From positions 62,001 to 126,000 of the forward strand of contig NZ_OEQB01000002.1 in the NCBI RefSeq assembly GCF_900240295.1: 64,000 nucleotides of DNA. The letters run 5' to 3'. The stretch is from Megasphaera vaginalis (ex Bordigoni et al. 2020) (GTDB lineage Bacteria; Bacillota; Negativicutes; Veillonellales; Megasphaeraceae). Below the pieces are notes generated by a model. It was not told where the DNA came from. It did no database searches and saw nothing but the letters and a program-made list of their open reading frames with translations. The position numbers and the translations under genes are program-made. This document shows, in pieces, positions 1 through 8,159 of the stretch (position 1 is its first letter; each line of letters starts with the position of its first letter).

Positions 1-203
1 AGCCAGTAGATAAAAATCGGCTTGTCATACCAGGGAATGCCGTAAATGTGGGGCGAAATCCAGTCGCCGGAAAGGACCATTTCTTTCGCCGTGAGGGCAT
101 AATTGGATTCAACGGGGTCGGTAACGGCCAAATAGGCGTTGCCGGAGAGGAAAAAGAGGAGAGAGAGGAATGCCACGAAGAGCAGGAATGAACGCTGTCG
201 CAT
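1..203 (-). CDS. ArnT-like lipid glycosyltransferase, N-terminal fragment (cut by window edge)
   Basis: Sixty-seven codons remain of a protein that runs off the left edge. After a first membrane segment it shows the signature of the ArnT/PMT-type (GT83/GT39) glycosyltransferases: TDPVESNYA with the acidic catalytic region, then KEM, DW and YDKPIFIYW. These enzymes move a sugar from an undecaprenyl-phosphate carrier to lipid A or another acceptor on the outer face of the inner membrane. ATG at 203 is preceded by GGAGG. It starts 9 bases after the stop of a complete paralogue, so the two are tandem genes of one transcript. The acceptor and sugar cannot be told. Confidence 0.8.
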   Translation of the reverse strand, partial: MRQRSFLLFVAFLSLLFFLSGNAYLAVTDPVESNYALTAKEMVLSGDWISPHIYGIPWYDKPIFIYW

Positions 204-212
204 AGTTGCCTC

Positions 213-1772
213 CTAGAAATGATTGAGCAGAATGAGTTGCGCCGGCAGATCGGCGAGAACCGGAAATTGCGCTATCGCCGAGCCGGCAGACGTCAATTTG
301 CCGTATGTGTCTTTCGGGATGAGGATGTATACTCTGTCCGGTTTGCTGCGCAGCGATACCGGATCCAGGGCGCTGCAGCCTTTCCATTCCGTGCCGTATA
401 CGCCGCTGTAGAAGGCCAGGCCGGGACGCAGACTTTTTTCTATGTAGACGGGCGACGTGCCGTCATAATGGGCGGCAAGGGCGGCGGCAAGGGGCTGTGA
501 CGTTATATATGGCGCCAGAGCGGGCAAGATGGCGGCAAAGGTAAGGCCCGTAAAAAGCAGCATGGAAAGGACTGTCGTGTACAGTGCAAGACGGCGCCGG
601 CGCAGCCACAGGAGCAGACCGGGCAGGATGACGGCAGCCGCCAGCAAGATAGATACGGTAAGGATAGGCTCCTTATAGAAATGCGATCCGGTATGGAGCG
701 GGAGCAGATTGCAAAGCAACAGCGCCGCGCCGACGATAAAGGACGTCGCCGGCCAAAGGCGGGGACGATTATCCGCCTTTTCCAAAGACACGGAATACCA
801 GCCGAGAAGCAGGGCTACGGGCGGAAACATAGGCGCAATATAGGTGACGAGCTGCGTTTTCGAAAGGGAGAAAAAGAGGAAGATGAAGACGGCCCAAATC
901 AGGCAAAAACGCAGTGCGTCGCCATCGGGACCGCCTTCCCGGACGGCCCGGCGAAACGCCGGCGCCAAGGCTCCCGTCCAGGGGAGAAGAGCGCCGAGCA
1001 GAATGGGGATATAAAAGAAAAGACTGTTTTTGCCGGGATGTTCCGGCGCCGTAAAGCGGGTAATGTTGTGGTAGCCGATGAAAGTGTCGACGAAGGCGTC
1101 GCCGTGTACGTAGGTCATGGCCAGATACCAGGGCAGCCCGATGAGAAAAGCCAGCGCAATGCCTTGTGGAAGCCACATCGAGCGTATGAGCCGCCAGTGC
1201 CGGCAGACGGCGATGTAACAGCACATGATTAGCGCCGGGAACGCGTAGCCGACAGGCCCTTTCGCCAGGACGGCAAGACCGCAGAAGGCGAAAGCTTCGG
1301 CATAACGGCGGCGATAGAAAGCGAGCATGGCGACAGTCAGCGTAAAGACCAGGGTCATGTCCGTCACGGCCGCTTTGGCGATGTAAATGAAGCCGAGACT
1401 GGTCAGGAGGATGAGCGCCGCCCGGAAGGCGACGGCTTTGTTAAAAATGGCCTTCCCCTGCCGGTAAACGGTACAGACCGTAGCGATTCCCATGACGGCG
1501 CTGGGGAGACGGGACGTGAAATCGGAAATGCCGAAGAGACGGTACGAAATCATTTCGAGCCAGTAGAAGAGGGGCGGTTTATCGTACCAGAAATCGTTGT
1601 AAATTCGCGGGGAGAGCCAGTCCGCGGCGGCGAGCATTTCCCGCGCCGTTTCGCCGTACACCGGCTCATCGGGATCGGTCAGGGGAAACATGCCCAAAAA
1701 AGGCAGCAAAAAGATTGCTGCCAAAATGAACAGGCCGATGCCGTAACGGTTGTCGTACAGCCAATTCTTCAT
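213..1772 (-). CDS. ArnT-like undecaprenyl-phosphate-sugar:lipid glycosyltransferase
   Basis: A 519-residue polytopic membrane protein of the ArnT/PMT (GT-C) superfamily. Residues 32-46 hold TDPDEPVYGETAREM with the acidic pair D35/E36, followed by the DW and YDKPPLFYW motifs of the first periplasmic loop; about a dozen hydrophobic segments and a smaller C-terminal periplasmic domain follow. Known members transfer 4-amino-arabinose or other sugars from undecaprenyl phosphate to lipid A. The start at 1772 overlaps the stop of the dedA-type gene as ATGA, so translation is coupled. In this diderm Firmicute, modification of lipid A or another surface glycolipid is likely; the sugar is unknown, and no arnA/B/C genes are in view. 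Confidence 0.85.
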   Translation of the reverse strand: MKNWLYDNRYGIGLFILAAIFLLPFLGMFPLTDPDEPVYGETAREMLAAADWLSPRIYNDFWYDKPPLFYWLEMISYRLFGISDFTSRLPSAVMGIATVCTVYRQGKAIFNKAVAFRAALILLTSLGFIYIAKAAVTDMTLVFTLTVAMLAFYRRRYAEAFAFCGLAVLAKGPVGYAFPALIMCCYIAVCRHWRLIRSMWLPQGIALAFLIGLPWYLAMTYVHGDAFVDTFIGYHNITRFTAPEHPGKNSLFFYIPILLGALLPWTGALAPAFRRAVREGGPDGDALRFCLIWAVFIFLFFSLSKTQLVTYIAPMFPPVALLLGWYSVSLEKADNRPRLWPATSFIVGAALLLCNLLPLHTGSHFYKEPILTVSILLAAAVILPGLLLWLRRRRLALYTTVLSMLLFTGLTFAAILPALAPYITSQPLAAALAAHYDGTSPVYIEKSLRPGLAFYSGVYGTEWKGCSALDPVSLRSKPDRVYILIPKDTYGKLTSAGSAIAQFPVLADLPAQLILLNHF

Positions 1773-2362
1773 GATTGGTGAGCCTTGCTGCGGCGGCGCC
1801 AGAGAAAAATGGCGGCTGCAATCGCGCAGATGACGGCAATGACGATCAGGAAAATGTGATTGTACTGGATCAGGTCGCGCCAATGACTGCCGAGAATGGA
1901 GCCGGCCCAGACCAGGAGCAATGTCCAGGGGATGGTGCCGATGACGGTGTAGATCAAAAATCGACCGAAGGGATAACGGGCGACGCCGGCGGGAAAGGAA
2001 ATGAAGGTTCGGACGCCGGGCAGACAGCGACAGATCAGAACGGCTGCGCCGCCGTATTTGTTGAACATGGACTCGGCCATATTGAATTTTTTTTCGTTGA
2101 AAAAGATGTATTTACCGTATTTCAGCAGCAACGGCCTGCCGCCGTAAGAGCCGAGCCAATAACTGATGACGGAGCCGACGACGCCGGCAAGACAGGCGAC
2201 GATAAAGGTGGTCCAGAAGGTAAAAATATGTTGGGAAATGAGAAAGCCGGCAAAGCCGAGTATGACTTCGCTGGGAATGGGAATGTTGGCATTTTCGGCG
2301 ACCATGGCCAAAAACATAGCGACGTAGCCATACGATTCCATCAGCTGCAATAAGGTGTCCAT
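1769..2362 (-). CDS. DedA-family membrane protein (undecaprenyl-phosphate flippase candidate)
   Basis: A 197-residue DedA/SNARE-associated (VTT) domain protein. It shows the N-terminal ENANIPIPSE stretch with the conserved acidic residue and proline, two re-entrant-like hydrophobic regions, and the LICRCLPGVRTF motif carrying the conserved arginines. Members of this family (for example UptA and related DedA proteins) recycle undecaprenyl phosphate across the inner membrane. ATG at 2362 follows GGAGATCT; longer upstream in-frame codons lack a ribosome site. Its stop overlaps the start of the ArnT-like gene by ATGA, which fits a job in supplying or recovering the lipid carrier used by that enzyme (inference). 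Confidence 0.85.
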   Translation of the reverse strand: MDTLLQLMESYGYVAMFLAMVAENANIPIPSEVILGFAGFLISQHIFTFWTTFIVACLAGVVGSVISYWLGSYGGRPLLLKYGKYIFFNEKKFNMAESMFNKYGGAAVLICRCLPGVRTFISFPAGVARYPFGRFLIYTVIGTIPWTLLLVWAGSILGSHWRDLIQYNHIFLIVIAVICAIAAAIFLWRRRSKAHQS

Positions 2363-2402
2363 AGAGATCTCCTGTTTGAAATAGTGATAATTAAATATCA
2401 GT

Positions 2403-2431
2403 ATTATAATACCACAGGAGCAGGTATGAAA
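2403..2431 (-). promoter_or_regulatory. Putative sigma-A promoter of dedA-arnT genes
   Basis: Read on the minus strand, TTTCAT is followed after 17 bases by TATAAT, about 40 bases upstream of the dedA-type start. The -10 sits in the small palindrome GTATTATAATAC. Confidence 0.45.
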
Positions 2432-2501
2432 CCAGTTTTTTTCAGGCACCGGCGGACGCGGGAACGGTTCGTCGCGCCGCGGCTTTGTTATCAGGGCACT
2501 G

Positions 2502-3599
2502 TTACCGGCGTTGGAAACAGGTCAGGCGGAAGAGCAGATAGTTGGTGAGAAAGTAAACGTATACGAGTGTCAGGACGATGGCGAGGGTTACCTTCAAGAC
2601 GGGACCGACGGTCAGCGGTAAGAGAAAATATGCGAGCAGTTGCAGGCAGGCGTTGCCCAGATAGTAAAGGGGATAAGCGAAGAGGGCGAGTTTTTCCGTA
2701 GACGGAGAGGTCTTGCCGGCAAAGCGGGCGAAGATCGCCAAAAGAGAGAAAAGGCCTGTCAGCGAAATGAAGACATCGGTAATGGGAAGGCCGAACCCGA
2801 CGAGAAAAAAGAAGTGCCAGTCGCTGCGGTAAAGGACCAGTGCAAGGAGAAGAAGGACCAGCCACGGCAGCGACGGCGTATAGCCCTGCGCCGTGAACCA
2901 GCGATGTTTCATGGCGTAAACGCCGAGGGCGAAATAAAGACAGGACGACAGGAGCAGGTAGGGCGTTACGGCCAGCGTATACATTTGCTCGATAACGTTT
3001 CCGTAGAAGCCGGGCAGGACGTACCAAATGAGCAGCGTTCCGGCACTGTGCAGCAGCAAAAAAAGAGGTATGACGTAAAGCGGCAGGAGACGTTGTCCCG
3101 GTACGCGGCGCAGGATGTTGCGGCGCAGCTTCTTTGCCGCCGTTAATACGAGCGTGCAGAGACAAAGGAGACCGAGAAACCAGTAATGCCCCTGCTCATA
3201 AGCGGGACCGAAGAAGGAAGTCGTCAGGAAAGTCAGCGGCGCGACGTCGGATTGGCGGCTCAGCGCCGAGATATAAGCCAGGATCGGCGCGATAACGACG
3301 GCGCCGGCCAGCCAAGGCAGACCGATGCGGTGCAGGCGCCGCTGCAGAAAGGGACGAAAGAGACGGACGCGGAGAGAAGCTGCCGTACAGTAGCCGCTGA
3401 TAAAAAAAAGACAGGGGACGGCAAGCAGAAACAGGAAGTATGCGGCAAGGCTGACGGCGCCGCTCCGTTCTGCGGCGGGCATGGCGACAAAGGTGTGGTG
3501 CGGCGTCATGACGCCATAGCCGATGACGGCGGCGCAGCAAAAAAGGATGATAACGCAAAAGGTGCGGAGATTGTCGAGAAACGGGAGCTTAGGGCTCAT
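2502..3599 (-). CDS. Membrane acyltransferase, acyltransferase-3/OpgC type
   Basis: A 365-residue protein with about ten membrane segments that resembles the acyltransferase-3 family (PF01757). The N-terminal pattern FLDNLRTFCVIILFC and the HHTF stretch at about residue 34 fit the family, which puts acyl groups on sugars of surface polysaccharides, lipid A or glucans. ATG at 3599 follows AGAAGGCC. It lies upstream of, and on the same strand as, dedA and the ArnT-like genes, so surface glycolipid decoration is plausible. The substrate is unknown, and the assignment is by overall pattern rather than a verified alignment. Confidence 0.7.
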   Translation of the reverse strand: MSPKLPFLDNLRTFCVIILFCCAAVIGYGVMTPHHTFVAMPAAERSGAVSLAAYFLFLLAVPCLFFISGYCTAASLRVRLFRPFLQRRLHRIGLPWLAGAVVIAPILAYISALSRQSDVAPLTFLTTSFFGPAYEQGHYWFLGLLCLCTLVLTAAKKLRRNILRRVPGQRLLPLYVIPLFLLLHSAGTLLIWYVLPGFYGNVIEQMYTLAVTPYLLLSSCLYFALGVYAMKHRWFTAQGYTPSLPWLVLLLLALVLYRSDWHFFFLVGFGLPITDVFISLTGLFSLLAIFARFAGKTSPSTEKLALFAYPLYYLGNACLQLLAYFLLPLTVGPVLKVTLAIVLTLVYVYFLTNYLLFRLTCFQRR

Positions 3600-3757
3600 A
3601 AGCGGCCTTCTTTCTGTGAACGTATATAAACGGGAATGAGTTTATTTTCATTATAATACTTTCGTGCAGGTCGTAAAGAGCGGCGCGCAGTTTGCCCGCA
3701 GGAAGCGTCAACTTGTCGGGAAAAAAGGGCGCGTCTCTTCGGCCGCTGTGAAAACGA

Positions 3758-3784
3758 GAACTCCCGCAGCGAGTACGGGAGTTC
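3758..3784 (-). terminator. Intrinsic terminator after the M20 amidohydrolase
   Basis: A perfect 9-base inverted repeat (GAACTCCCG/CGGGAGTTC) with a 9-base loop lies 13 bases past the stop of the minus-strand peptidase gene. On that strand it is followed by TCGTTTTC. The stretch 3600-3796 holds no gene. Confidence 0.65.
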
Positions 3785-3796
3785 ATTAGGAGAAGA

Positions 3797-4987
3797 TTAC
3801 ACATAGGAGGCGAAGTAATACACGATGGTGACCAGTGTTTCGCACATGTATTTCAGAGCGCTGCTGTCCCAGTGGAACTGCGGCGAATGGCCGATGACCG
3901 GCTCATCCTTGTAAATGCCGACGTAATAAAACACGCTCGGCACGGCAGCCGCGAAATAGGCGAAGTCTTCGGAGCCGCTGCCGCGTTTCATGGGAACGAC
4001 GGAGACGGAATCCAGACAGTGCTCTTTCAGAATCGCGCCGACTTTCTCCGTCGCTGCCGCATCATTGATGCAGACCGGAGAGAAGGGAGCGAGGTTCAGG
4101 TCGAAAGTGCCGCCGTACTGCCGGGTAACGGCATGGAGAATTTCTTCCATTTTGTCGAGAATGAGATGCCTTTTCTTTTCGTCATACGTCCGCAGCGTAC
4201 CCTTCAGTTCCGCCGTGTCGGGGATGACATTCGGGCTCTGGCCGCTTTGGAATTGACCGAAGGTGAGGATGACGCCGTCGCCGTCGGCATGGCAGTGGTA
4301 GACGAAATTTTGCAGATCCTGAATGACGGACAGCCCCATCTGGATCGGACTGACGCAGAGTGAGGGCTGGGAACCGTGACCACCTTTGCCGTGGAGGGTG
4401 ATGATGAAGTCATCGCAAGACGAATTAATTTCACCGCTGCGCAGTCCGACGTAACCTCGCGGCAGGCCGCCGGCGACATGAAGACCGAGTGCATAATCGA
4501 CGGGCGGATTGTTCAAAATGCCGGAGTCGATCATACGGGCCGCACCGCCGCTGCCTTCTTCGGCAGGCTGGAAGGCGAGGCGGACCGTGCCGCGCAGACA
4601 GTCGCGGTGGTCCTGGAGAATCTTGGCGGTGCCGAGAAGATTGGCGGCGTGTCCGTCATGACCGCAGGCGTGCATGATGCCGTCAGCGAGGGAGGCGTAA
4701 GGGCAGTCGAATTTTTCCGCCAAAGGCAGGGCGTCGATGTCAGCGCGCAGCAACAGCGTCGGGCCCGGCAGTTCGCCGCGGATCAGTCCCGTGACGCCTG
4801 TACCGGCGATGATTTTGACGTCTTCAATACCCATGAGGGACAATTCCTGGAAAATCATCTTGCAGGTGTCAAATTCTCTTTCGCTCAATTCGGGATGGGC
4901 GTGAAAATATTCGCGCATTTCCATCATATAGGGAAGAACTTTACGAACGGCAGCGCGTATCGTAAAGTCCGGTACGAAGTCTTTCAT
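3797..4987 (-). CDS. M20D-family amidohydrolase (N-acyl amino acid/peptide hydrolase)
   Basis: A 396-residue metallo-amidohydrolase of peptidase family M20D, which includes hippurate hydrolases, IAA-amino acid hydrolases and N-acetyl-diaminopimelate deacetylases. Visible are HPELSEREFDT near residue 28, the metal-binding HACGHDGHAANLL stretch near residue 96, the EEGSGGA metal-site glutamates, and a C-terminal GSEDFAYF with HSPQFHWD. No signal peptide is seen, so it is cytoplasmic. ATG at 4987 follows GGAGGTCACGGCA. It lies 80 bases downstream of crcB on the same strand and ends at a terminator. The exact substrate cannot be read from the sequence; a dap deacetylase role would need a dapH-linked context, which is absent. 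Confidence 0.85.
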   Translation of the reverse strand: MKDFVPDFTIRAAVRKVLPYMMEMREYFHAHPELSEREFDTCKMIFQELSLMGIEDVKIIAGTGVTGLIRGELPGPTLLLRADIDALPLAEKFDCPYASLADGIMHACGHDGHAANLLGTAKILQDHRDCLRGTVRLAFQPAEEGSGGAARMIDSGILNNPPVDYALGLHVAGGLPRGYVGLRSGEINSSCDDFIITLHGKGGHGSQPSLCVSPIQMGLSVIQDLQNFVYHCHADGDGVILTFGQFQSGQSPNVIPDTAELKGTLRTYDEKKRHLILDKMEEILHAVTRQYGGTFDLNLAPFSPVCINDAAATEKVGAILKEHCLDSVSVVPMKRGSGSEDFAYFAAAVPSVFYYVGIYKDEPVIGHSPQFHWDSSALKYMCETLVTIVYYFASYV

Positions 4988-5067
4988 TGCCGTGACCTCC
5001 TTCTGGCAAGTGTGATGTATACTATCATATTCGTGCTGCTGCCGGGAAATTCCTGCTTGCCTGCCGG

Positions 5068-5445
5068 TCAAATGAAGGATTCGCCGGCGACGAGGCCGAA
5101 AAAGCAGAAAATAAAGGAACCGATCACATTCAGGCCGCCGTAGAGGAAAGCGGCGCTGAAATTTTCCGTCCGTATCAGCGTGATCCACTCGAGATTAAAT
5201 GTGGAAAATGTAGTAAAACCGCCGAGAATCCCGGTGATGAAAAACAGCTTCAGCCAACCGGGAAGCTCCGTATGACAGGCAAAACAAACGGCCAGGACGC
5301 CGATGAGGAAAGAACCGATTACATTGACCAGTATCGTGCCGTACGGAAACGTAAGACCGCCGTGTTGGTTGGCCAGCACGGTGACGCCATAACGGAGCGC
5401 GGCGCCGATACCGCCTCCGGCGGCGACGGCGAGGATGTGACTCAT
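5068..5445 (-). CDS. crcB: Fluoride exporter CrcB/Fluc
   Basis: A 125-residue small membrane protein with four hydrophobic segments and the Fluc hallmarks GGGIGAALRYG (residues 10-20), GTILVNVIGSFLIG (with the conserved Asn) and GFTTFSTFNLEW (with the phenylalanine box and central Na+ site region). Fluc proteins form dual-topology dimers that let fluoride leave the cytoplasm. A single gene suggests a homodimer. ATG at 5445 follows GGGAGGTTCTGC. A ClC-type transporter is divergently encoded across 177 bases. I saw no crcB-type fluoride riboswitch in the leader. Confidence 0.93.
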   Translation of the reverse strand: MSHILAVAAGGGIGAALRYGVTVLANQHGGLTFPYGTILVNVIGSFLIGVLAVCFACHTELPGWLKLFFITGILGGFTTFSTFNLEWITLIRTENFSAAFLYGGLNVIGSFIFCFFGLVAGESFI

Positions 5446-5557
5446 AACGCAGAACCTCCCATATAATATGTTTATTTATAATTAGCATGAAACAGATACC
5501 TTGTCAAGATAGGAAAAACCGCTCCGCGTCTTTCCCGCGCGGTACAGTCGATGAACG

Positions 5558-5586
5558 CTGACGCAATGCGCGATTCATGCTATAAT
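5558..5586 (+). promoter_or_regulatory. Extended -10 promoter of the ClC gene
   Basis: CTGACG (5558-5563), a 17-base spacer, then TATAAT (5581-5586) preceded by TGC, giving an extended -10. The start codon lies 37 bases downstream. Confidence 0.65.
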
Positions 5587-5622
5587 GGCTACGGCAAGAA
5601 GGCAATAAGGGAGGAATCGATT

Positions 5623-7194
5623 ATGCATATCCGCGGGCAATTAGTGCCGACAATACGCCAATTAAGTCATTGGCCACGGTTTCGGCTGCGGCTTTTTTTT
5701 GAAGGTACCCTGGTCGGTATCGTCTCGGGGCTGATCATCAGTCTTTTTCGCTGGGCTCTGGAACAGGGAACGGCCCTTCGGATATCCGTATATACAGTTT
5801 TGCAGCAAGGAGGCTTGCCGGAGAATATCGCCTGGTTTCTCTTGCTCATTGCCGCCGGATATCTCCTCCATCGGACCGTCGTTTACGAACCGGATGCCGG
5901 CGGCAGCGGCATTCCGCAGGTAAAAGGCGTCATTTCCGGCGTTATCCGTATGCGCTGGCTGCGTATTCTGTGGGTTAAGCTGTTTAGCGGCGTACTGGGC
6001 ATAGGCCTCGGCCTTTCGCTGGGACGGGAAGGACCGTCAATCCAGATCGGCGCCGTAACAGCTCAGGGGATCAGCCGTTTTTTCGGCCGGACGCGTATGG
6101 AAGAACGGTATTTGATTACGGCCGGCGCCAGCGCCGGACTTGCCGCCGCTTTTAACGCGCCCTTGGCAGGCGTGATTTTCGCTTTGGAGGAGCTCCATCG
6201 TAATTTTTCCGGCGTCGTGTTGGCGCCGGCTATGGCGGCGGCATTAATGGCAACGATGGTTTGCCGTTTTATTTTCGGAAAGGATTCAATCTTTCAGTTC
6301 GGCATGTTGCCGCATTTTCCGCTGCGTTACATGTGGATCGCCCTGATCGTCGGCCTTGTCGCCGCGTTTTTGGGACAACTCTTTAATAAGGGGCTCCTGT
6401 CCATGTCGAAATTCTACGGAACGGCTTTTTTCCGCAGCGGTTGGACTCGCGTTTCCTTTGCGCTGGTGACGGCCGGCGTGTTGGGCTATATTCTGCCGGA
6501 CGTATTGGGCGGCGGTAATGATCTGATCAACAGAATGCATGAAATGCCTCTTTCTTTAGGCCTGTTTCTCTTGCTCCTCATCGGCAAGTACCTGTTCACG
6601 TTTATCAGCTACGGCTGCGGCGTACCGGGCGGCTTTTTTTTGCCGATGCTCGTTCTCGGCGCGCTTTCGGGAAGCGTCGTCGGCATCTGCCTGATTCAGC
6701 TGGGACTGATGGAACCGGCTTACTTATCCAATATCGTTGTTATTTCCATGGCGGCCTTCTTCACGGCTTCCGTTCATTCGCCGATTACCGGTACGATACT
6801 GATCATGGAGATGACCAATTCCTACGACCATCTTCTGGTCCTCTGCACGGCTTCGCTTATTGCGCTGATTGCAGCTAAACTTGGCGGCGGCGAGCCGATC
6901 TACGATGTCCTCCTGCAGCGGTTGCTGAAAAAAGGGGGGCCTTCGGCGATTGACGATGGAGAACGTAATATTTTTGAACTTACCGTTGCCAGCGGCAGTC
7001 GCGCAGACGGCAGGTTTATCGGACATATCGAATGGCCCGGCCATGTTGCCCTGATTGATGTCAAACGCGGTCACGAGGAGATTGTTCCGGACAACAAAGT
7101 AAGATTGCAGGCGGGAGATTATATTTATATTCTCACCGATTCGCCAGGTGCGGCGGAAGCGGTCAGGAGTCTCGTGGAAAAAGAAAATGCATAA
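5623..7194 (+). CDS. ClC-family H+/Cl- antiporter with C-terminal RCK-C (TrkA-C) domain
   Basis: A 523-residue protein: a ClC membrane domain of about 430 residues, then a TrkA-C-like regulatory domain of about 75 residues. Selectivity motifs GGSGIPQVKG and GREGPSIQIGA are intact, so the gating glutamate is present; the FALEEL stretch keeps the internal proton-glutamate position, and GGGFFLPMLVLGA is the third anion-binding loop. Both glutamates point to coupled Cl-/H+ exchange rather than a channel. It is not the fluoride-selective ClC-F type as far as the motifs show. ATG at 5623 follows GGGAGGA. The neighbouring divergent gene is crcB. Confidence 0.9.
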   Translation: MHIRGQLVPTIRQLSHWPRFRLRLFFEGTLVGIVSGLIISLFRWALEQGTALRISVYTVLQQGGLPENIAWFLLLIAAGYLLHRTVVYEPDAGGSGIPQVKGVISGVIRMRWLRILWVKLFSGVLGIGLGLSLGREGPSIQIGAVTAQGISRFFGRTRMEERYLITAGASAGLAAAFNAPLAGVIFALEELHRNFSGVVLAPAMAAALMATMVCRFIFGKDSIFQFGMLPHFPLRYMWIALIVGLVAAFLGQLFNKGLLSMSKFYGTAFFRSGWTRVSFALVTAGVLGYILPDVLGGGNDLINRMHEMPLSLGLFLLLLIGKYLFTFISYGCGVPGGFFLPMLVLGALSGSVVGICLIQLGLMEPAYLSNIVVISMAAFFTASVHSPITGTILIMEMTNSYDHLLVLCTASLIALIAAKLGGGEPIYDVLLQRLLKKGGPSAIDDGERNIFELTVASGSRADGRFIGHIEWPGHVALIDVKRGHEEIVPDNKVRLQAGDYIYILTDSPGAAEAVRSLVEKENA

Positions 7195-7323
7195 TAATTA
7201 TAAAAATTATTACCTGGTGATAAAAATAAAAGGAAAACGATGTTTAAAATACAGATTATCATCTGTTTTCAGAATCAAAATATAAAATAAAAATTCAAAA
7301 TGAATGTGTTAATATTTATTTTT

Positions 7324-7353
7324 TTGACTTACGAACCTGTTTTTTGCTATAAT
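7324..7353 (+). promoter_or_regulatory. Sigma-A promoter of the 3D-domain gene
   Basis: TTGACT (7324-7329), an 18-base spacer, and TATAAT (7348-7353) preceded by TGC. The surrounding stretch 7195-7395 is very AT-rich and holds no convincing gene; an AT-only inverted repeat follows the ClC stop. Confidence 0.75.
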
Positions 7354-7395
7354 CGACGTGTGCCGATTTTTTGTATACAATTGTGAGGTGGTTTT

Positions 7396-7977
7396 TTGAA
7401 TAAACGAATACGAATACTTTTCACAGCATTGTTTATTTTTGTTTGTTCCGCTGTAGTGTATGCGAAACTTGATGTAGGAATGACTGGCGCTGAAGTACAG
7501 AGCGTACAATATATGCTCAGCGATACGGGGTATTTAACCGGGGGAGCGGATGGTGTGTTTGGAAGCGGTACACAGGCAGCTGTAAAGCGGTTCCAAGCAG
7601 ATCACGGATTAACGGTAGACGGAATCGTAGGCACACAGACGATGGCTGCGTTGTCTGCTGCGAGCGACCGGGAGGTCAGGGCAGATTCGCAAGGTCAAAG
7701 TCAGAAAAAGATAGTTATGGAAGCAACGGCATACTCGGCTGAAGATCCGGGAAATTGCGGGGTCACCGCCATGGGGCATCAGTTGAAACGAGGCTGTGTA
7801 TCGGTAGATCCGAATGTCATTCCCTTAGGCAGTCGGCTGTATATTGAAGGATACGGCTATGCCGTAGCCGATGATACGGGCGGTTCGATCGTCGGCAATC
7901 GCATTGACTTGGCCATGGATTCTAACGCGGAGGCGTTGAATTTCGGCCGGAAGGACGTCGTCGTCCACGTGTTGTAG
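7396..7977 (+). CDS. Secreted peptidoglycan-binding protein with 3D domain
   Basis: A 193-residue exported protein. Residues 1-23 form a Sec signal peptide ending at VVYA. Residues about 25-80 are a PG_binding_1 repeat (GAEVQSVQYMLSDTGYL, GSGTQAAVKRFQ, VDGIVGTQTMAAL). Residues about 110-193 are a 3D domain with the three conserved aspartates (DPNVIPLGSRLYI, ADDTGG, IDLAMDS), a double-psi beta-barrel related to lytic transglycosylase MltA and found in spore and resuscitation-type muralytic proteins. TTG at 7396 is the start, with GAGGTG in front. It is a lone gene with a strong promoter and its own terminator. Cell-wall cleavage or remodelling is likely. Confidence 0.88.
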   Translation: MNKRIRILFTALFIFVCSAVVYAKLDVGMTGAEVQSVQYMLSDTGYLTGGADGVFGSGTQAAVKRFQADHGLTVDGIVGTQTMAALSAASDREVRADSQGQSQKKIVMEATAYSAEDPGNCGVTAMGHQLKRGCVSVDPNVIPLGSRLYIEGYGYAVADDTGGSIVGNRIDLAMDSNAEALNFGRKDVVVHVL

Positions 7978-7993
7978 TTTTTTGTTAGATGAT

Positions 7994-8025
7994 AAAAAGG
8001 AGAGGCGAGAGTCTCTCCTTTTTCC
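7994..8025 (+). terminator. Intrinsic terminator after the 3D-domain gene
   Basis: A perfect 11-base stem AAAAAGGAGAG/CTCTCCTTTTT with an 8-base loop, ending in a run of T. Confidence 0.9.
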
Positions 8026-8159
8026 TTGTCTGGGGACGATTGAAAAAATTCGGTAAAGTTTATTCCCCCATTTCTCCGAAAAAAGATATATTTTCCCCTT
8101 GTTTTATGGTATCCTAAAACAGGTGTTACGGTAATTCATTGCAAGGAGGTTTTTGCATA

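Noticed and set aside
5446-5622. Fluoride (crcB) riboswitch expected near crcB and ClC
   Set aside because: The conserved GGNGATGG and GCTGATG segments in the right order were not found on either strand by eye; only promoter signals are visible.
7240-7290. Sixteen-codon frame with a fair ribosome site (AAAGGAAAACG) in the AT-rich gap before the 3D-domain gene
   Set aside because: Very short, lies before the mapped-looking promoter of the next gene, and no control structure follows; not enough to call a leader peptide.
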